Source: CAZELM01 sp964512995
Lineage (GTDB): Bacteria; CSSED10-310
Direction of reading: 5' to 3'
Assembly: GCA_964512995.1 (NCBI GenBank)
Contig: CAZELM010000008.1
Span: forward strand, 1 to 64,000
DNA length: 64,000 bases
The position numbers were made by a program, and so were the translations under genes. Under the pieces are notes generated by a model. It did not search any database. It was given only the letters and a program-made list of their open reading frames with translations, and was not told the origin of the DNA. Of this stretch, positions 35,985 to 44,459 are shown in pieces (positions within the stretch are counted from its first letter, which is position 1; each line of letters opens with the position of its first letter).

Positions 35985-37865
35985 TTATGGTACCGGCTCC
36001 ATGGAAATACTATACTCATTCCCCTCGCTGTCCATAAAAAACAGACCTTTTTCGGTGAGATAAGATCCATACTGTATCCCGGCACCGTCATTATAGAGTG
36101 ATGCAATTTCCTGGGCAGACAAGGCTCTATTCCAGATGCACATCTCATCCATGATACCATGGATATAATGGCCTGCTTGAACCCGGCCCATGTAGAAGAT
36201 CAGCGTGGCATTCTGATCGGACGAATAGGATTTGGTATCCGCAAGCACGCCATTTACATACAGCCTGGTCTGATTTGTTCCGTTCATGGTAAATCCGATG
36301 TGATACCATGTATTGGTCGTGAAATAATAATTGAATACACCACCATTATCACCTGCAAAAAAGTAACCCTGTCCGCCGCTTTGGATACCCAGATAAGTAT
36401 AAGCTCCACCTTCCTGGACACCCGAAAGCGCATGCCCTCCGGTACCGGTCAGGCTATTGAATCTGATCCAGAAAAAATAGCTTCGCGCTCCAGCGGATAC
36501 CCGGTAATTGGTGCTTACATAATCATCCACACCATCGAAGTATCGGCCTTTGCCGATCTTGGCATCGTTGGTCGTTGTTCCAGAAGCGGTGCCATGGTTG
36601 GAACCGACCGAATCCGAAACCGTGCTGCCACTGGTTTCATCCATTTTCCAGTACGAAACAAGACCTTGCGCCAGCGAGCTTCCGGGTCTGAAATCAGTTC
36701 CGGTTCTGTTCTTGATAAATAACTTGCCGTAGTCAAGGGTCGGGGATGGAGAATCCGGTTGTTCTCGAATGCTCACAACACCCTCCACTGTAAGCGCTTC
36801 ATTGGGGATCGCAGAGCCGATGCCGACATTGCCAGACACGTTATCATAGTAAATCTCGGAACCAGCAGGAGTGCCATTATTGTTGTAGATGAACTGCATG
36901 TTTTCACCTCCAACTGGGCCGGTGGGACCGGTACTGCCCTGCGGTCCAATGGGTCCGGTAGGTCCGACAAGGCCGGTCTCGCCCTGCGGTCCAGTGGGAC
37001 CGATATTGCCTTGAGGACCGATTAGCCCCGTGGGTCCCCTGATCCCGTTCTCGCCCTGTGGACCAGCAGGTCCAATAGGACCTACGTCACCCTGTGGTCC
37101 AGTGGGTCCCCTGGGTCCGATCTCACCTTGCAGTCCAGTCGGCCCGGCAAGTCCGATATCACCTTGTGGACCGATCGGTCCAGTGGGTCCTCTGAGCCCA
37201 TTCTCACCCTGTGGACCAGCAGGACCTACATCACCCTGTGGTCCAGTGGGTCCCCTGGGTCCGATCTCACCTTGTAGTCCAGTCGGTCCGGTAAGTCCGA
37301 TGTCGCCTCGTGGACCGATCGGTCCGATGGACCCAGTGGCACCGACAGGTCCGACATCCCCCTGCGGTCCAGCGGGACCCGTCGGGCCAACGGGTCCGGT
37401 CAATCCGGTCGGATCACCCACCCACTGCCCGGTGGCACTGATCACTTCGCCGACACCATCGATGCTCACACTGAGCGGGTGGATGTTTTGTCGGGTGACA
37501 TCCTGAGCCTGATACGCATGGCCGATACTCGTCAGCGGTTGCCTGGGTAAGAGTGTTTCTCCGGAGACTGTGATTTCCAGCCAGTACGGTTGGGAGAAAT
37601 CGAGCTCGACCGGCGTGGCACTACCCAGTACAACATGGAATACGCCATCCAACACAGCAACTCCCGACTGTGTTTCTGACCATAGGAGTATTCCATTCGT
37701 TTCGGCATTGAAAAGTCGGAAACTGAAATCATAGGTTCCCGTCAATGGAACTCCCATATCGTCGTTCAAATGACCCTGATAATTGATTTCATGAGGAATT
37801 TCCATGCGAGCGGGAGCTGATACCAGACAGACAACAACAATAATCGCGAAAATGGTTTTTTTCAT
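35985..37865 (-). CDS. Collagen-like repeat protein with LamG domain
   Basis: 626 residues. A signal peptide (about 1-20) precedes an N-terminal module (about 21-155; IPHEINYQGHLNDD, YWLEITVSGETLLPRQPL, GEVISATGQWVGDPTGL). About 160 residues of Gly-Pro-X repeats follow (about 156-315), then a linker (QFIYNNNGTPAGSEIYYD) and a C-terminal concanavalin-like LamG domain (about 400-600; SYWKMDETSGSTVSDSVG, DEMCIWNRALSAQEIASLYNDG). LamG domains usually bind sugars, so a carbohydrate-binding surface fibre is plausible. The N-terminal module and linker are nearly identical to those of the adjacent gene 37943-39697, from which it is separated by 77 bases and a 13-bp hairpin. RBS AAGGAG about 10 bases upstream. 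Confidence 0.82.
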   Translation of the reverse strand: MKKTIFAIIVVVCLVSAPARMEIPHEINYQGHLNDDMGVPLTGTYDFSFRLFNAETNGILLWSETQSGVAVLDGVFHVVLGSATPVELDFSQPYWLEITVSGETLLPRQPLTSIGHAYQAQDVTRQNIHPLSVSIDGVGEVISATGQWVGDPTGLTGPVGPTGPAGPQGDVGPVGATGSIGPIGPRGDIGLTGPTGLQGEIGPRGPTGPQGDVGPAGPQGENGLRGPTGPIGPQGDIGLAGPTGLQGEIGPRGPTGPQGDVGPIGPAGPQGENGIRGPTGLIGPQGNIGPTGPQGETGLVGPTGPIGPQGSTGPTGPVGGENMQFIYNNNGTPAGSEIYYDNVSGNVGIGSAIPNEALTVEGVVSIREQPDSPSPTLDYGKLFIKNRTGTDFRPGSSLAQGLVSYWKMDETSGSTVSDSVGSNHGTASGTTTNDAKIGKGRYFDGVDDYVSTNYRVSAGARSYFFWIRFNSLTGTGGHALSGVQEGGAYTYLGIQSGGQGYFFAGDNGGVFNYYFTTNTWYHIGFTMNGTNQTRLYVNGVLADTKSYSSDQNATLIFYMGRVQAGHYIHGIMDEMCIWNRALSAQEIASLYNDGAGIQYGSYLTEKGLFFMDSEGNEYSISMEPVP

Positions 37866-37892
37866 ATGGAGTGACTCCTTGGCAAGGATTGG

Positions 37893-37927
37893 ATCTGAGC
37901 CACGGCGCTATCAACCGTGGCTCAGAT
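37893..37927 (-). terminator. Strong hairpin between the two collagen-like genes
   Basis: A perfect 13-bp stem (37893-37905 with 37915-37927) has a 9-base loop and sits between the stop of 37943-39697 and the start of 35985-37865. There is no U-tract, so it may attenuate or stabilise mRNA rather than fully terminate. Confidence 0.5.
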
Positions 37928-37942
37928 GTTTGCGGCTATGGT

Positions 37943-39697
37943 TTACAATTCGATTGCGATCAGTTGAGTGGTCTGCCAGTTCCAGCTTGGCTGATGCCAG
38001 TTGAGAGCGGCACTCGAACCGGTATCGATCATCCATTGCACCCGGACATTGTGCGTCCCGGCGGTTACAGAGGTTGCCAGATAACTGATGGGAGTCGCTC
38101 GCATTTCCCACCCATTGTTATGGAACTCCTCCGTGATTCCAGCGACCTGATTACCATCCAGGAGAATCCGGAAATGCACCCGGCATTGAGTCCCCGCGCC
38201 CTGCATGCTTCCGGGGGAGAACATGATCAGAAGCGGATTGGCGGCTGTTGTGAGGTTGACAGCCAGACCCGGAATATCCACCCATGACGTTGAAGTCACA
38301 TCGATGCGTGTGTTCAGTTGTGCCTGTGCCCGGGCATTTTGTGATTTCAGTTTGCCCCCGACATCGAGTCTGACTGAGGGAGAAACAACGCCGACTCCCA
38401 GAAAATTCGTTGTATTGTCAAAATAGACATCAGCTCCGGCGGAAACCCCGTTGTTGTTATAAATGACTTGTTTGTTGCTCCCCGCAATTGGTCCTGCTGG
38501 ACCAATGGGGCCGGTAGATCCTCTGGGTCCAATAGCGCCTTGGGGGCCAGTGGGGCCGATCGGTCCTATAGATCCGGCTTCACCTTGCGGTCCAATGGGA
38601 CCCATGGGTCCGATCTCTCCCTGTGGTCCAATAGGTCCGGTAGGTCCAATAGGTCCGATCTCTCCCTGTGGTCCAATAGGTCCGGTAGGTCCAATGGGTC
38701 CGATCTCTCCCTGTGGTCCAATAGGTCCGGTAGGTCCAATGGGTCCGATCTCTCCCTGTGGTCCAATAGGTCCGGTAGGTCCAATGGGTCCGATCTCTCC
38801 CTGTGGTCCAATAGGTCCGGTAGGTCCAATGGGTCCGATCTNNNNNNNNNNNNNNNNNNNNNNNNNNNNNNNNNNNNNNNNNNNNNNNNNNNNNNNNNNN
38901 NNNNNNNNNNNNNNNNNNNNNNNNNNNNNNNNNNNNNNNNNATGGGTCCGATCTCTCCCTGTGGTCCAATAGGTCCGGTNNNNNNNNNNNNNNNNNNNNN
39001 NNNNNNNNNNNNNNNNNNNNNNNNNNNNNNNNNNNNNNNNNNNNNNNNNNNNNNNNNNNNNNNNNNNNNNNNNNNNNNNAGGTCCAATGAGTCCGATCTC
39101 TCCCTGTGGTCCAATAGGTCCGGTAGGTCCAATGAGTCCGATCTCTCCCTGTGGTCCAATAGGTCCGGTAGGTCCAATGGGTCCGATCTCTCCCTGTGGT
39201 CCGATGGGTCCAGTTGGCCCGATAGGTCCGGTCAATCCCGTCGGGTCACCCACCCACTGCCCGGTAGCACTGATCACTTCGCCGGCTCCATCAATGCTCA
39301 CACTGAGCGGATGGATATTTTGTCCGGTGACATCTTGCGCATGATATGCCTGGCCGATACTCGTCAGTGGTTGCCTGGGTGCGAGCGTTTCTCCGGAGAC
39401 TGCGATTTCCAGCCAGTACGGTTGGGAAAAATCGAGGTCGACCGGCGTGACACTGCCCAGTACAACATGGAATACGCCATCCTGCACCGCGATTCCCGTC
39501 TGCGTTTCTGACCAGAGGAGTGTTCCACTCGTTTCCGCGTCATAAATCATAAAGCCGAAATCATAACTCCCGGTCAATGCACCGCCGGTATCATCGTTCA
39601 GATGACCTTGATAGTTGATTTCGTGAGGAATTTCAGAAAGTCCAGCTCCCTGGATCAAGCAAAGCCCCAGCATCATGATTGCAAACATTCGATTCAT
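37943..39697 (-). CDS. Collagen-like repeat protein, interrupted by assembly gaps
   Basis: The product shares the signal peptide and N-terminal module of its neighbour (IPHEINYQGHLNDD, then PRQPLTSIG). It then has a long Gly-Pro-X region built from 15-residue units (GPIGPTGPIGPQGEI), and ends in a different module of about 140 residues (KSQNARAQAQLNTRI, VTAGTHNVRVQW) with no family I recognise. Two runs of 100 N lie in the repeat, so the true length is unknown. The apparent frame change between them reflects the placeholder gap length, not a mutation. The start is taken as ATG 39697, 8 bases after GGAG; ATG 39703 is possible. Likely a secreted trimeric fibre. Confidence 0.75.
   Translation of the reverse strand: MNRMFAIMMLGLCLIQGAGLSEIPHEINYQGHLNDDTGGALTGSYDFGFMIYDAETSGTLLWSETQTGIAVQDGVFHVVLGSVTPVDLDFSQPYWLEIAVSGETLAPRQPLTSIGQAYHAQDVTGQNIHPLSVSIDGAGEVISATGQWVGDPTGLTGPIGPTGPIGPQGEIGPIGPTGPIGPQGEIGLIGPTGPIGPQGEIGLIGPXXXXXXXXXXXXXXXXXXXXXXXXXXXXXXXXXXRTYWTTGRDRTHXXXXXXXXXXXXXXXXXXXXXXXXXXXXXXXXXXIGPIGPTGPIGPQGEIGPIGPTGPIGPQGEIGPIGPTGPIGPQGEIGPIGPTGPIGPQGEIGPIGPTGPIGPQGEIGPMGPIGPQGEAGSIGPIGPTGPQGAIGPRGSTGPIGPAGPIAGSNKQVIYNNNGVSAGADVYFDNTTNFLGVGVVSPSVRLDVGGKLKSQNARAQAQLNTRIDVTSTSWVDIPGLAVNLTTAANPLLIMFSPGSMQGAGTQCRVHFRILLDGNQVAGITEEFHNNGWEMRATPISYLATSVTAGTHNVRVQWMIDTGSSAALNWHQPSWNWQTTQLIAIEL
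38842..38941. other. Assembly gap (100 N)
   Basis: Exactly 100 N inside the 45-base tandem repeat, the conventional placeholder for a gap of unknown size. Confidence 0.97.
38980..39079. other. Assembly gap (100 N)
   Basis: A second run of exactly 100 N, separated from the first by only 38 called bases of the same repeat. Confidence 0.97.
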
Positions 39698-39718
39698 TTT
39701 CATCGCTCCTTTTTCCAA

Positions 39719-40210
39719 TTAATTTAAAAAGAATAGACCGTTCAATTCGATACCTAGAATGTAAAAGAAAGGCCTGGAACTGTAAAGACGGCGATGCATT
39801 TTGCTGAAGATACCAATGGATCGGTTATCTGAAAAAATCAAAGGGAAGTGATTATTGGTCAATTTGTATTGAATATTGGTGGTCGGATACAGGATTGGCA
39901 CAATGTGCCGTCCATCTCATGCAACGCATTAATTTTATTGGAAAATCCATGTTGTTTTGTGTTCGTATCAGTGTGATTCGGTGTTTATCCGTGGCCAATT
40001 ATTCATTCAACCACAGATGCACACGTATGGACACCGATAAGATGAGGAAACGTCTGATGTAACGGTAATTGATCATGACGCCCCGGATCATACAAAGAAC
40101 AAAGATTCAATCTGTCAAATCGTAAGTGAGTGGGATACCGGCAGCAGCCAGAATTGTTCATTTCTCTCTTGATGATCTGATGGAGCAGGTGATGATCATC
40201 TCCGAGGATA
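39719..40210. other. Intergenic region, nothing recognised
   Basis: About 490 bases without a supported gene. It should contain the promoter of the minus-strand collagen-like gene at its left end. No clear terminator for the methyltransferase gene is seen. Confidence 0.5.
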
Positions 40211-40903
40211 TTACTTTTCACAATAATGAATAGCCACCACCGGAGGGAAGAAGTACTGATACGTCACCGATCGAAACCCTGCATGAGCCATTATGCCAGC
40301 TAGCTCCGGAGCAGAATAAAAGGATGCCATGGATTTGGAGAGATAGGCGTATCCGGATTCCGAGCCGGAAATCAGTCGACCGATCGGTTGCACGATCAGA
40401 AAAATAAACCAGTGGAACAACCTCCGAAGAATCACCGATTCCGGCTGCGTTGTTTCCAGATTGATAAATCGTCCGCCCGGCTTCAATATCCGGTGGAATT
40501 CCATAATACACGCTGTCAATCCTTCTGCAGAGGAGTTCAGATTCCGGGTTGCAAACGAGATAATAATCAGGTCCATGGAGTTGTCCGGAAACGGTAATGC
40601 TGCCGCTCGGGTCAACACAATATCGATCCATTTGGAGTTTGGTTTCTGTTTCAGGACACGCAGCATCGGCATTGAAAAATCAGCAGCGATGATCTGTGTT
40701 TCGGGTGGAGCCTTCATCCGGAGATATGCGGCGGTTTCTCCGGTGCCGGCACAGATGTCCAGCCATCGGGAACCTCCCCCGATGACCGCTCGCTGTACCG
40801 CTTTTTTTCGCCAGATCACATCCAGTCCGAACGTGAGCAGATGATTGATCGGTTCGTAGTGCTCCGCAATATCGGAGAAAATTTGCCGTAATCCACGATT
40901 CAT
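40211..40903 (-). CDS. UbiE/MenG-like demethylquinone C-methyltransferase
   Basis: 230 residues, the family length. The N-terminal signature of UbiE/COQ5 is present (IAEHYEPINHLLTFGLDVIWRKKAV). The SAM-binding loop LDICAGTGETAAYL (about 48-61), the motif FATRNL near 117 and the C-terminal FFPPVVAIHYCEK complete the family pattern. It would methylate demethylmenaquinone or demethoxyubiquinone in the membrane quinone pathway, whose pool also serves the VKOR-type enzyme at 1359. No other quinone genes are adjacent. The catalytic assignment rests on motifs; a related small-molecule methyltransferase is the alternative. Confidence 0.85.
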   Translation of the reverse strand: MNRGLRQIFSDIAEHYEPINHLLTFGLDVIWRKKAVQRAVIGGGSRWLDICAGTGETAAYLRMKAPPETQIIAADFSMPMLRVLKQKPNSKWIDIVLTRAAALPFPDNSMDLIIISFATRNLNSSAEGLTACIMEFHRILKPGGRFINLETTQPESVILRRLFHWFIFLIVQPIGRLISGSESGYAYLSKSMASFYSAPELAGIMAHAGFRSVTYQYFFPPVVAIHYCEK

Positions 40904-41412
40904 TTAATAAACGTATATGATTTCATCGAGAGGTTTGGTCATTAAAAGATCGATGTGTAAAATTGATGATTCGTTGATAATCAGCCAAGTCGTTCCATCC
41001 GATTGAATCCGCTGTTTGGATGATCAAGAAAATGATTACCATCCGAGAGGCGCTCCCTGTTGTTCGCTTAAAAAAGGAAATTGCTCCGGGAAAAACCCCG
41101 GAGCAATTTCAAAAGTTCGGAATACGCGCAGCAGGGGAATCGTTGTGGATGACAGATTCACAGAAAGGGGGAGGACCATGCACAACGAACTACGGTATCC
41201 CACGCTTGAAAGGGAGGACGAAAACGAACAGAGGAAGAGGGGCTCTAAAGAGCCCAGGAGATTTACACTCTTAATTTGATCTTGTCAAAGAACAGAAGCA
41301 AAGGATGAACAACCATTCTGTTAAATAATAACAGCAATATATATGCCAATCATCCATGATGATAGTCTGAATTTCTTCTGTTCCTCTCCGCGATCCTCCT
41401 CAGTATTTCATT
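40904..41412. other. Intergenic region with two hairpins
   Basis: About 510 bases. Two overlapping plus-strand frames (41016-41279, 41020-41274) look spurious because they run through the hairpins and lack a ribosome site. It contains the terminator at 41077 and a small GGGCTCT/AGAGCCC palindrome at 41240-41255. Confidence 0.5.
41077..41110 (-). terminator. Intrinsic terminator, minus strand
   Basis: A perfect 14-bp stem (41077-41090 with 41097-41110) has a 6-base loop and is followed on the minus strand by a run of six T. It would end transcription from the minus-strand gene 41413-43368, about 300 bases beyond its stop. Confidence 0.8.
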
Positions 41413-43368
41413 TCAATCCTGACAGCTTCCACCTCCCAATGCGACATAAAAAATGAGCTGAGCGTCTCCGGACGATACAACCCCATCGTCATTGCAATCC
41501 GCCGCACAATACTCCCTCTGTGTCGGAGTATAGGATCCCAGTGCAATATAAAACGCCCTCTGGGCATCACCTGAGGAGATAACCCCATCCCCAATCACGT
41601 CCCCATCATGAACGCATGGCTCCTCCGTCGGAGTTGGTGTGGGAGTCATGGTGTATGTCGCAGTTGGCGTCGGAGTGTCGGTTGGAATCGGTGTTGGAGT
41701 ATCCGAAGGAATCGGCGTGGGTGTATCTGTCGGGGTCATCGTTGGAGTATTGGTGTCAGTCGGAGTTTGAGTCGGCGTATCGGTAGGAGTCGGAGTCATC
41801 GTTGGAGTATTGGTGTCAGTCGGAGTCTGAGTCGGCGTATCGGTAGGAGTCGGAGTCATCGTTGGAGTATTGGTGTCAGTCGGAGTCTGAGTCGGCGTGT
41901 CGGTAGGAGTCGGAGTCATTGTTGGAGTATTGGTGTCAGTCGGAGTCTGAGTCGGCGTGTCGGTAGGAGTCGGAGTCATTGTTGGAGTATTGGTGTCAGT
42001 CGGAGTCTGAGTCGGCGTGTCGGTAGGAGTTGGAGTCATCGTTGGAGTATTGGTGTTTGTCGGTGTTCGTGTGGGTGTATTTGTGTTTGTCGGGGTGAAG
42101 GTTGGTGTGTTGGTGTTTGTCGGTGTTCGTGTGGGTGTATTTGTGTTTGTCGGGGTGAAGGTTGGTGTGTTGGTGTTTGTCGGTGTTCGTGTGGGTGTAT
42201 TTGTGTTTGTCGGAGTGGAGGTTGGTGTGTTGGTGTTTGTCGGAGTGTGTGTGGGTGTCATTGTCGGTGTGGCGGTTGGTACCTGCTGGTCACTGAATGT
42301 CAGGTATGTCGCCGGTGAATGGGTGATCCGATAGGTTGCGGCGATAAAATCCGAGCTTCGGGCAGACCGGGAAATCCGGATCTCATCCAGATACCCCGGA
42401 AAAGGACTATGAACAGGTCCCCCGCAATCATTTGTCCGTCCCGCGATACGAAAACAATAAGATGTGGGAGTAATATCACCCGAATAAGCCGATGTATGTG
42501 ACAGAGCGCCATTATAATAGGTTCTGACATACGATCCATCATAAGTGAGTGCCACGTGAACCCAGGTATTGATGGGAATCCCGATCCCCGTGTCCTGCCA
42601 GTACCATGAGATCGTGTTTGTCATGATCGCCCAGTAAATGGTATTTCCATAGCGGATCCCCCACTCATAACTATTCTCCTTGTTGGTGATCATGGCGGTA
42701 TCATGATACGGAGGGCAATCCTGTGTTCGGTAGATCCAGGCCTCCATTGTCACACGCGTCAGATTCAATGAGGAACTTGAGGCGATATCGATCGAATCAT
42801 TCACGCCATCAAAATAATCGGCTCCATCGACCTTCCCATCGACATTCTGATTTGGGCCATTGTACGGTGTGCCATGGTTCCCATACGATGTTGAATCATA
42901 ACTGGTACCGGATGATTCCTCCAGATGCTGCACTAATGCAAAATCGGTATCCCAAACCGCAGTGGCTGCCTGCTGACTCGCTGAAGATGCATTTCCATAA
43001 TACATAAAGATCACGGTATCGGAGCTCGAAGACAGGGATGGAATCTTTACCCATGCAACCAGTTTCTGCTGACCGGATGTCGGTATGTAACGCTCAATTT
43101 CATGACTCAATTTTGTGACGCCATCCGAACTCGTGAACAGAATGTCATCGCCATCCGTTTGGGCATATGTAAACAATGAATTGGATCCCGTCAGCGTGAT
43201 ACAGACCGGAAAATTGGATAATGTTGAACTCGTGAGAGAAGAAGAAATCGTCACTTCCTGACGATAAAGCCAATTGGCATTGTACCATGCGGCATCCGCA
43301 TCAACTGTGCCAACCAGCATTACTATGATGCAACTGATTATTAGTGATTTTTTAGTGATTATCTCCAT
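41413..43368 (-). CDS. Secreted DUF2341-LamG-Thr/Pro-dockerin protein
   Basis: 651 residues from ATG 43368, preceded by AGGAGG. The signal peptide (about 1-25) is followed by a DUF2341 domain (about 27-130; WYNANWLYRQEVTI) and a LamG/jelly-roll domain (about 136-350; TRVTMEAWIYRTQ, GYLDEIRISRSARSSDFI). A very repetitive Thr/Pro linker spans about 360-581. The C-terminus (about 586-649) has two dockerin-like EF-hand-type repeats (DGDVIGDGVISSGDAQRAF, ADCNDDGVVSSGDAQLIF) with Cys flanks. Dockerins bind cohesins to build surface complexes; the same repeat, followed by a cohesin-like domain, occurs in the giant protein at 48535-56439. A carbohydrate-related role is inferred from LamG plus dockerin; no catalytic domain is present. 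Confidence 0.8.
   Translation of the reverse strand: MEIITKKSLIISCIIVMLVGTVDADAAWYNANWLYRQEVTISSSLTSSTLSNFPVCITLTGSNSLFTYAQTDGDDILFTSSDGVTKLSHEIERYIPTSGQQKLVAWVKIPSLSSSSDTVIFMYYGNASSASQQAATAVWDTDFALVQHLEESSGTSYDSTSYGNHGTPYNGPNQNVDGKVDGADYFDGVNDSIDIASSSSLNLTRVTMEAWIYRTQDCPPYHDTAMITNKENSYEWGIRYGNTIYWAIMTNTISWYWQDTGIGIPINTWVHVALTYDGSYVRTYYNGALSHTSAYSGDITPTSYCFRIAGRTNDCGGPVHSPFPGYLDEIRISRSARSSDFIAATYRITHSPATYLTFSDQQVPTATPTMTPTHTPTNTNTPTSTPTNTNTPTRTPTNTNTPTFTPTNTNTPTRTPTNTNTPTFTPTNTNTPTRTPTNTNTPTMTPTPTDTPTQTPTDTNTPTMTPTPTDTPTQTPTDTNTPTMTPTPTDTPTQTPTDTNTPTMTPTPTDTPTQTPTDTNTPTMTPTPTDTPTQTPTDTNTPTMTPTDTPTPIPSDTPTPIPTDTPTPTATYTMTPTPTPTEEPCVHDGDVIGDGVISSGDAQRAFYIALGSYTPTQREYCAADCNDDGVVSSGDAQLIFYVALGGGSCQD
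41731..42250. repeat. 60-base tandem repeats encoding Thr/Pro linker
   Basis: Two adjoining arrays each have an exact 60-base period: about five copies at 41731-42050 and about three copies at 42050-42250, differing in unit sequence. They encode T-P-T-x-T-P-type linker. Some copies differ by only one or two bases, so copy number is likely variable. Confidence 0.85.
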
Positions 43369-43562
43369 ACAATATCCTCCTTCTTCTTCCAGAAGAATCC
43401 GTTTCTTAACGCATTCTATTAATACGACACAACCCAAAGGATACGATCTGAGTAATGATCGGACTATAAAAAAAGCCCGATTTTTATCCCCATTCCCTCG
43501 ACATGTCAACCGGTACCGGGTATAACCGGTCATAGCAACCCCACGTACCGGAGGAAAAGTCT

Positions 43563-43949
43563 ATGAGTTATTATATCACCAAAATGATGAATGTCACATT
43601 TGATGAAGCGATTCGGCAGATTACCGCTGAACTGAAAAAGGAAGGTTTTGGTATATTGACCGAAATTGATATACAGGACAAATTCAAAGAAAAACTGGGG
43701 ATTGAATTCCGGAAGTATAAAATTTTGGGAGCCTGCAATCCGCGGTTTGCCCATGAAGCCCTTCAGCATGAACCACATATCGGGCTGATGCTCCCATGTA
43801 ATGTGATTGTCCAGGAGACATGGGATGGCACTATCGAAATATCTGCCATCAGCCCGAAAGTCGTTATGGGAGCAATTCAAAATCCTGAGCTGGTTCAGTT
43901 ATCAGAAAAAGTCCAGACAGCCCTGGAATCCGCTCTATCGAGATTATAA
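43563..43949 (+). CDS. DUF302 domain protein
   Basis: 128 residues covering a whole DUF302 domain: ITKMMNVTFDEAIRQITAELKKEGFGIL, then FRKYKILGACNPRFAHEAL and IGLMLPCNVIVQE. The domain is a small alpha/beta fold of unknown function found widely in bacteria; the conserved Cys pair here lies in GACNP and LPCNV. A palindromic stretch (CCGGTACCGG, 43510-43519) lies in the space shared with the divergent dockerin-protein gene. The zinc operon follows on the same strand after about 230 bases with its own promoter. Confidence 0.88.
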   Translation: MSYYITKMMNVTFDEAIRQITAELKKEGFGILTEIDIQDKFKEKLGIEFRKYKILGACNPRFAHEALQHEPHIGLMLPCNVIVQETWDGTIEISAISPKVVMGAIQNPELVQLSEKVQTALESALSRL

Positions 43950-44096
43950 TCACACCATTCTCTGTAATTCTCGTGATTGCATACTGGAACGCTGCTTCCG
44001 GTTTCTTCGATCTGATCTCATGCTTCAATGCGAAGAAATACAGACTGATCTCCATCATCCACTTAAAAAACTTTTTCGGCAATTCATGAAACAGCA

Positions 44097-44124
44097 TTGA
44101 CAATCTGGTAATACAAAATAATAT
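44097..44124 (+). promoter_or_regulatory. Promoter of the zinc-uptake operon
   Basis: A perfect TTGACA (44097-44102), 16-base spacer and TAATAT (44119-44124) lie upstream of the regulator-znuACB operon. The predicted start of transcription near 44131 lies just before the palindrome at 44139. Confidence 0.65.
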
Positions 44125-44138
44125 CATTTCGCAATGAT

Positions 44139-44153
44139 CGGTGATGATCACCG
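44139..44153. promoter_or_regulatory. Palindromic operator candidate
   Basis: CGGTGAT-G-ATCACCG is a perfect 7-1-7 inverted repeat placed between the promoter and the first gene. Its position would allow repression of the operon. The neighbouring RHH protein or a Zur homologue is the likely binder. Confidence 0.6.
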
Positions 44154-44183
44154 CCATCTTCAATGCTAACAGGGATTTCCATT

Positions 44184-44459
44184 ATGAGAAAAAAAGAAGA
44201 GATCATTACATTCAAAGTCAGCCGGGCACTCTATGAAGCCATGCAGGGCATCCCCAATCGATCGGAGTTCATTCGGGAGGCAATCGTGACAGCGCTACAG
44301 AGTGTCTGTCCATTATGCCGGGGAACCGGTATCATGTCTCCCAGTCAAAAATCACATTGGGAGACGTTTTCCAAAGACCATGAGATCGAAGAGTGTCACG
44401 ACTGCCGGGAGTTGCATCTGGTGTGTAAACATAATCCACCGGGAGGAGATAGAAGATGA
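44184..44459 (+). CDS. RHH (CopG-type) regulator with Cys/His metal site
   Basis: 91 residues from ATG 44184; an in-frame ATG at 44163 has no ribosome site. Residues about 5-40 form a ribbon-helix-helix DNA-binding domain (EIITFKVSRALYEAM, NRSEFIREAIVTAL). The rest is a Cys/His-rich tail with C42-x2-C45, H58, H66, C71, C74, H78 and C81, enough for one or two zinc sites. The gene is first in the operon, overlaps znuA by ATGA and sits just behind a palindromic operator. I infer a zinc-responsive autoregulator, in the manner of NikR for nickel but with an unrelated metal domain. It is not Zur/Fur-like. Function is untested. Confidence 0.75.
   Translation: MRKKEEIITFKVSRALYEAMQGIPNRSEFIREAIVTALQSVCPLCRGTGIMSPSQKSHWETFSKDHEIEECHDCRELHLVCKHNPPGGDRR

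Larger units (their letters stand above)
38590..39220. repeat. 45-base tandem repeat encoding collagen-like units
   Basis: A 45-base unit encoding GPIGPTGPIGPQGEI is repeated almost without change across the region and into both N runs. Near-identity at silent positions indicates recent expansion or homogenisation. It is protein-coding, not CRISPR. Confidence 0.85.

Noticed and set aside
38590..39220. CRISPR-like regular repeat
   Set aside because: The 45-base unit has no unique spacers and encodes collagen-like sequence in frame.
37943..39697. Frameshift in the collagen-like gene
   Set aside because: Produced by arbitrary 100-N gap lengths, not by the called bases.
41016..41279. Two overlapping small plus-strand frames
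   Set aside because: They run through a 14-bp terminator hairpin, lack a ribosome site and are mutually exclusive.
41731..42250. CRISPR-like regular repeat
   Set aside because: Contiguous tandem units without spacers, coding for Thr/Pro linker.
41608..42318. Plus-strand Arg/Ser/Cys-rich open frame
   Set aside because: Antisense shadow of the 60-base tandem repeats in the dockerin protein.
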